Assembly (NCBI RefSeq): GCF_000970455.1
Contig: NZ_LAJG01000005.1
Coordinates: forward strand, 248,001-312,000
From: Devosia soli
Lineage (GTDB): Bacteria > Pseudomonadota > Alphaproteobacteria > Rhizobiales > Devosiaceae
Reading direction: 5' to 3'
DNA length: 64,000 nucleotides
The notes below the pieces were generated by a model that did not search any database, was not told where the DNA came from, and worked only from the letters and a program-made list of their open reading frames with translations. Of the stretch, positions 61,977-64,000 are shown one piece after another; the stretch's first letter is position 1, and every line of letters begins with the position of its first letter. Position numbers and translations under genes: made by a program.

Positions 61977-61999
61977 CCGCACGAATTTGCATCGTGCGG
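61977..61999. repeat. Perfect hairpin CCGCACGA/TCGTGCGG
   Basis: An 8-bp perfect inverted repeat with a 7-nt loop (61977-61984, 61992-61999) between tRNA-Pro and the first small gene. It could be a terminator, an operator or part of an attachment region; nothing in the sequence decides. Confidence 0.35.
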
Positions 62000-62057
62000 G
62001 ACAAAGAATCCCACCGAACTCCCACGCGGGGTTCGCGATCTGTTCATGGAGATGAGT

Positions 62058-62285
62058 ATGGCTTGGGCGTGTGAAGCCTGGCTTAGGCCTCTTGCAAACA
62101 CTGATCTGCATCACGAGCGGTTCGCCAAGGCCATGATGAAGTGTCAGCATGCAGGCGGATTTTGCGCAGCAGACGGATTTTGCCACTTTGACGGAGCTTG
62201 CTTCAAAACCGCAGAACCGAAGATTGAAGCCAGAATTGAAAAACTTGAGCGCGAGCTGGCCGAGCTGAAGGCTCTTCGTTCATAG
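62058..62285 (+). CDS. Small Cys-rich/coiled-coil protein, unknown
   Basis: Protein of 75 residues. The first half has four cysteines (WACEAWL, KCQHAGGFC, GFCHFDGACF), perhaps a zinc or disulfide knuckle. The last 25 residues are a charged heptad helix (EARIEKLERELAELKALRS). The ATG at 62058 has GGAG six bases upstream, better than an in-frame ATG at 62046. No family recognised. It lies in the possible tRNA-linked element. Confidence 0.55.
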   Translation: MAWACEAWLRPLANTDLHHERFAKAMMKCQHAGGFCAADGFCHFDGACFKTAEPKIEARIEKLERELAELKALRS

Positions 62286-62355
62286 GTGGCAGTCCTGTCG
62301 GGATCGCCATTCCATTTTTGGGCCTTTGAAATTGCTCAGCAATCCGGCCCTATTC

Positions 62356-62388
62356 GTCCCACCTTTTCAGGCCTCCAAAAAGTGGGAC
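62356..62388. repeat. Inverted repeat GTCCCAC...GTGGGAC
   Basis: Arms GTCCCAC (62356-62362) and GTGGGAC (62382-62388) are extended inward by CTTTT against AAAAA. The loop is CAGGCCTCC. It lies between two small genes that converge, so a bidirectional terminator is the simplest reading. Confidence 0.45.
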
Positions 62389-62407
62389 ACTTCTGTTCGG
62401 GAAGAGT

Positions 62408-62641
62408 TCACCAGGGGGCAGACGGCGGCACAGCCAGCCCAGCGCCTTCAGGCTTGCCCTTGCCGACGCAAACCGGCCGGAATCCATCCCAGCCACAATA
62501 GCTCAGCCGGCCTTCGGCGCGAGGCATGCCGAAGCCGGCGTTTGGTGCGCCACACTCCTCGCAATAGTAGACCGGGAATTTATGGGTAGCGTCAGCGCTC
62601 GGCGTGATAGCGCCGCTCTCGGATTGGAATTTGGTGGGCAT
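62408..62641 (-). CDS. Small zinc-ribbon-like protein, unknown
   Basis: Protein of 77 residues. A C-x2-C pair (YYCEECGAPNAGFG) and two later cysteines (LSYCGWDGFRPVCVGKGK) suggest a zinc ribbon. No strong ribosome site is seen before the ATG at 62641. It is oriented against its neighbours. Proteins of this kind are frequent in phages and integrated elements, but no specific family was recognised. Confidence 0.5.
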   Translation of the reverse strand: MPTKFQSESGAITPSADATHKFPVYYCEECGAPNAGFGMPRAEGRLSYCGWDGFRPVCVGKGKPEGAGLAVPPSAPW

Positions 62642-62684
62642 AGTCTCAGGTGGAATCGGTGGCGAGTTGTGCCATTGTCTGACG

Positions 62685-63014
62685 ATGCCCAGAACCTATC
62701 AATGGACCACAGATGACGACGAGGTCGCATTCGATGCGATCATGGTCGGCATTGGCGGGACAGATACGACGATGATCGCTGCCGGCCTCAGCTACGTCGA
62801 GCCGCAGGCTAATATCTATTGGGCAACGCAGGTTACCGATCGCGGCGTGTTTGCTGCCGGCGAAATGATAGGTTGGCCCGTGGGTGAGGCGCTCGATCGC
62901 GCCGAAGAGTTGCGCGCCATGATGGGCGTCCGTCGCGTTGTCATCACGCTGCAGGAGCGCGGCATGTGGCGAGACGAATGGGGTAAGTTGGCCGATACGG
63001 AGGGCTATGACTGA
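62685..63014 (+). CDS. Uncharacterised 109-residue protein ahead of SRAP gene
   Basis: Soluble alpha/beta protein with an Ala/Gly-rich centre (VGIGGTDTTMIAAGLSYVEP) and the C-terminal ERGMWRDEWGKLADTEGYD. No family recognised. Its stop shares a base with the next start (TGATG), so it is translated together with the SRAP protein and may work with it. Confidence 0.6.
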   Translation: MPRTYQWTTDDDEVAFDAIMVGIGGTDTTMIAAGLSYVEPQANIYWATQVTDRGVFAAGEMIGWPVGEALDRAEELRAMMGVRRVVITLQERGMWRDEWGKLADTEGYD

Positions 63015-63697
63015 TGTGCGGGCGCTTCACCAATGAGATGACCTGGGCGGAAATTCACGCCCTTTACAGCATTCACGACGCGCCGCCGGCTAAGACAAAC
63101 TCGCAACCGCGGTTCAACATCGCGCCAACTCAAGAGGTCGACTTCGTTCACCTCGACAAGGCCGGGAATATGGAGCTCGATCGCGGCCGCTGGTGGCTGG
63201 TGCCGTTCTACGCCAAAGAGCTGCCGAAGAACGCGATGTTCAATGCCAGGATCGAAGGCGTCGATACGTCGGGCGCATTCCGTGAAGGCTTTAAGTCGCG
63301 CCGCTGCTTGATCCCCGCCGATGGCTACTTCGAGTGGACCAAGAACATGGAGGACGGCGGCAAGGATCCTTGGCTTCTGCAGCTTCCCAATGGTGCGCCG
63401 TTCAGCTTTGCCGGCATCTGGGCTCACAACGACAATCTCGGCGTAACGAGCTGCACCATCATCACCGCGCCGGCCGTGCCTGAGATTTCGCGCATTCATA
63501 ACCGCATGCCGATCATCTTGCCGCCCGAGGCTTACAGCACATGGCTGAATACCGAAATCCAAGGCAAGGACGCAAAGGCCCTTTTGCTCGACGCTCAGAT
63601 CGATAGCCAGCTCGAATTCCATCGCGTCAGCCGCGAGGTCAATTCCAGCCGCTACGAGGGCACCGACACCAAGAAGCCACTGATCAACTCGCTCTAA
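63014..63697 (+). CDS. SRAP-domain protein (SOS-response-associated, YedK/HMCES-like)
   Basis: Protein of 227 residues that should bind abasic sites in single-stranded DNA covalently through Cys2. The catalytic start MCGRFTNEMTW is intact after removal of Met1. The conserved FNIAPTQ (Asn), ADGYFEW (Glu) and IHNRMPIIL (His) are also present. Family size is normal. SRAP genes are common both as host repair genes and on phages. The tight coupling to an unknown gene near a tRNA suggests an element copy. Confidence 0.93.
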   Translation: MCGRFTNEMTWAEIHALYSIHDAPPAKTNSQPRFNIAPTQEVDFVHLDKAGNMELDRGRWWLVPFYAKELPKNAMFNARIEGVDTSGAFREGFKSRRCLIPADGYFEWTKNMEDGGKDPWLLQLPNGAPFSFAGIWAHNDNLGVTSCTIITAPAVPEISRIHNRMPIILPPEAYSTWLNTEIQGKDAKALLLDAQIDSQLEFHRVSREVNSSRYEGTDTKKPLINSL

Positions 63698-64000
63698 TAG
63701 AACTCGTTTTTCCATAGCCGGATCGTGCGCGTGCCAAGCGCGGTTGAGCAAGCAACCGATGCGTACTGGCGGCAGACGGCGAAGGCTAAGATTCGCGCTT
63801 AAAAACCTGACAAAAACAGATTGGTCTGTTGCTAAAACGTTCTGGCTCCTTGACCCAAAACCTGAATCGAAGCCAAATACAAAACGCCCGTCTCCTTGGG
63901 GGAGCGGGCGTTTTCTGTAACCGCCTTTTGGGCGACCGTTTTGCAAGTGCACCTTCTATCGAAAATGACGGTGCGGTCAAGTCCAAAAGGCACTGATATA
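63698..64000. other. Window-end region without a supported gene
   Basis: About 300 bases. The SRAP frame stays open past its TAA-TAG stops for a further ~28 codons (to 63802) with protein-like content, but has no good start, so it may be a remnant or chance. After it only the terminator at 63881-63914 was recognised. Confidence 0.5.
63881..63914. terminator. Strong bidirectional intrinsic terminator
   Basis: AAAACGCCCG (63881-63890) pairs with CGGGCGTTTT (63905-63914). An inner TCTCC/GGGAG stem with a small loop extends it. T-rich ends follow on both strands. It probably ends the SRAP transcript and a converging gene beyond the window. Confidence 0.8.

Noticed and set aside
63698..63802. Continuation of the SRAP frame after its stops
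   Set aside because: About 28 codons after the TAA-TAG stops look protein-like, but only a weak GTG start exists and the stretch is too short to support.
63005..63952. 315-codon minus-strand frame
   Set aside because: Antisense to the SRAP gene, which has intact catalytic residues and tight coupling to its neighbour.
1..64000. CRISPR arrays, transposases, integrases, rRNA
   Set aside because: None seen: no regularly spaced direct repeats, no DDE or tyrosine-recombinase motifs in any open frame, and no rRNA-like stretches.

Overview
The window looks like chromosome of a GC-rich alphaproteobacterium of the order Hyphomicrobiales, most like Devosia or a relative. This is judged from base composition, from the aminotransferase–hom–glpX–recJ neighbourhood, from an RpoE/ChrR sigma module, from a DUF2842 gene beside heme A synthase, and from rhizobial-type intergenic palindromes. 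No insertion sequence, CRISPR array, rRNA or replication origin was seen. Family assignments rest on motifs and remembered family patterns; no database was searched.

Left to right: (1) 1-6343, a carbohydrate-uptake locus: family-5 ABC transporter (permease cut by the window edge), a GHL6-type glycoside hydrolase and a divergent LacI regulator with a palindromic operator. (2) 6355-8395, a BLUF blue-light sensor overlapping a GGDEF-EAL protein. (3) tRNA-Gln, then 8725-13630, a stress neighbourhood (secreted PRC-like protein, treZ, DUF6766, xthA, DUF3606, DUF2934) with several EcfG-like promoter matches. (4) 13791-17353, an M20 amidohydrolase convergent with an amino-acid ABC operon. (5) 17722-23806, tctCBA-prpD-prpB-gntR, which reads as import and cleavage of 2-methylcitrate or a similar tricarboxylate, with no prpC. 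(6) A CHASE4-GGDEF-EAL protein, a cyclophilin, an SMP-30 protein and a UvrD-type helicase. (7) 29803-33662, a siderophore ABC operon. (8) 33786-39225, an ECF sigma/ChrR/SDR operon convergent with a fatty-acid modification operon (FAD oxidase, DUF1365, cyclopropane synthase-like). Both start from the same TGATCC-N18-TAG promoter. The ChrR-like protein has lost both zinc cysteines of its anti-sigma domain. (9) 39300-48159, recJ, glpX, hom with an unusual N-terminal HTH-like extension, and an alaC-like aminotransferase, interrupted by rlmC and an orphan siderophore-binding protein. (10) A GT1 glycosyltransferase, two small membrane proteins, rplM-rpsI, heme A synthase and DUF2842. (11) 53606-61741, an exopolysaccharide cluster whose co-polymerase carries a degenerate tyrosine-kinase domain. 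(12) tRNA-Pro followed by small unknown genes and an SRAP-domain protein, possibly the edge of an integrated element.

The most notable items are the variant ChrR with its matched promoter pair, the tct-prp operon, the split BLUF/c-di-GMP pair, and the HTH-homoserine dehydrogenase fusion.
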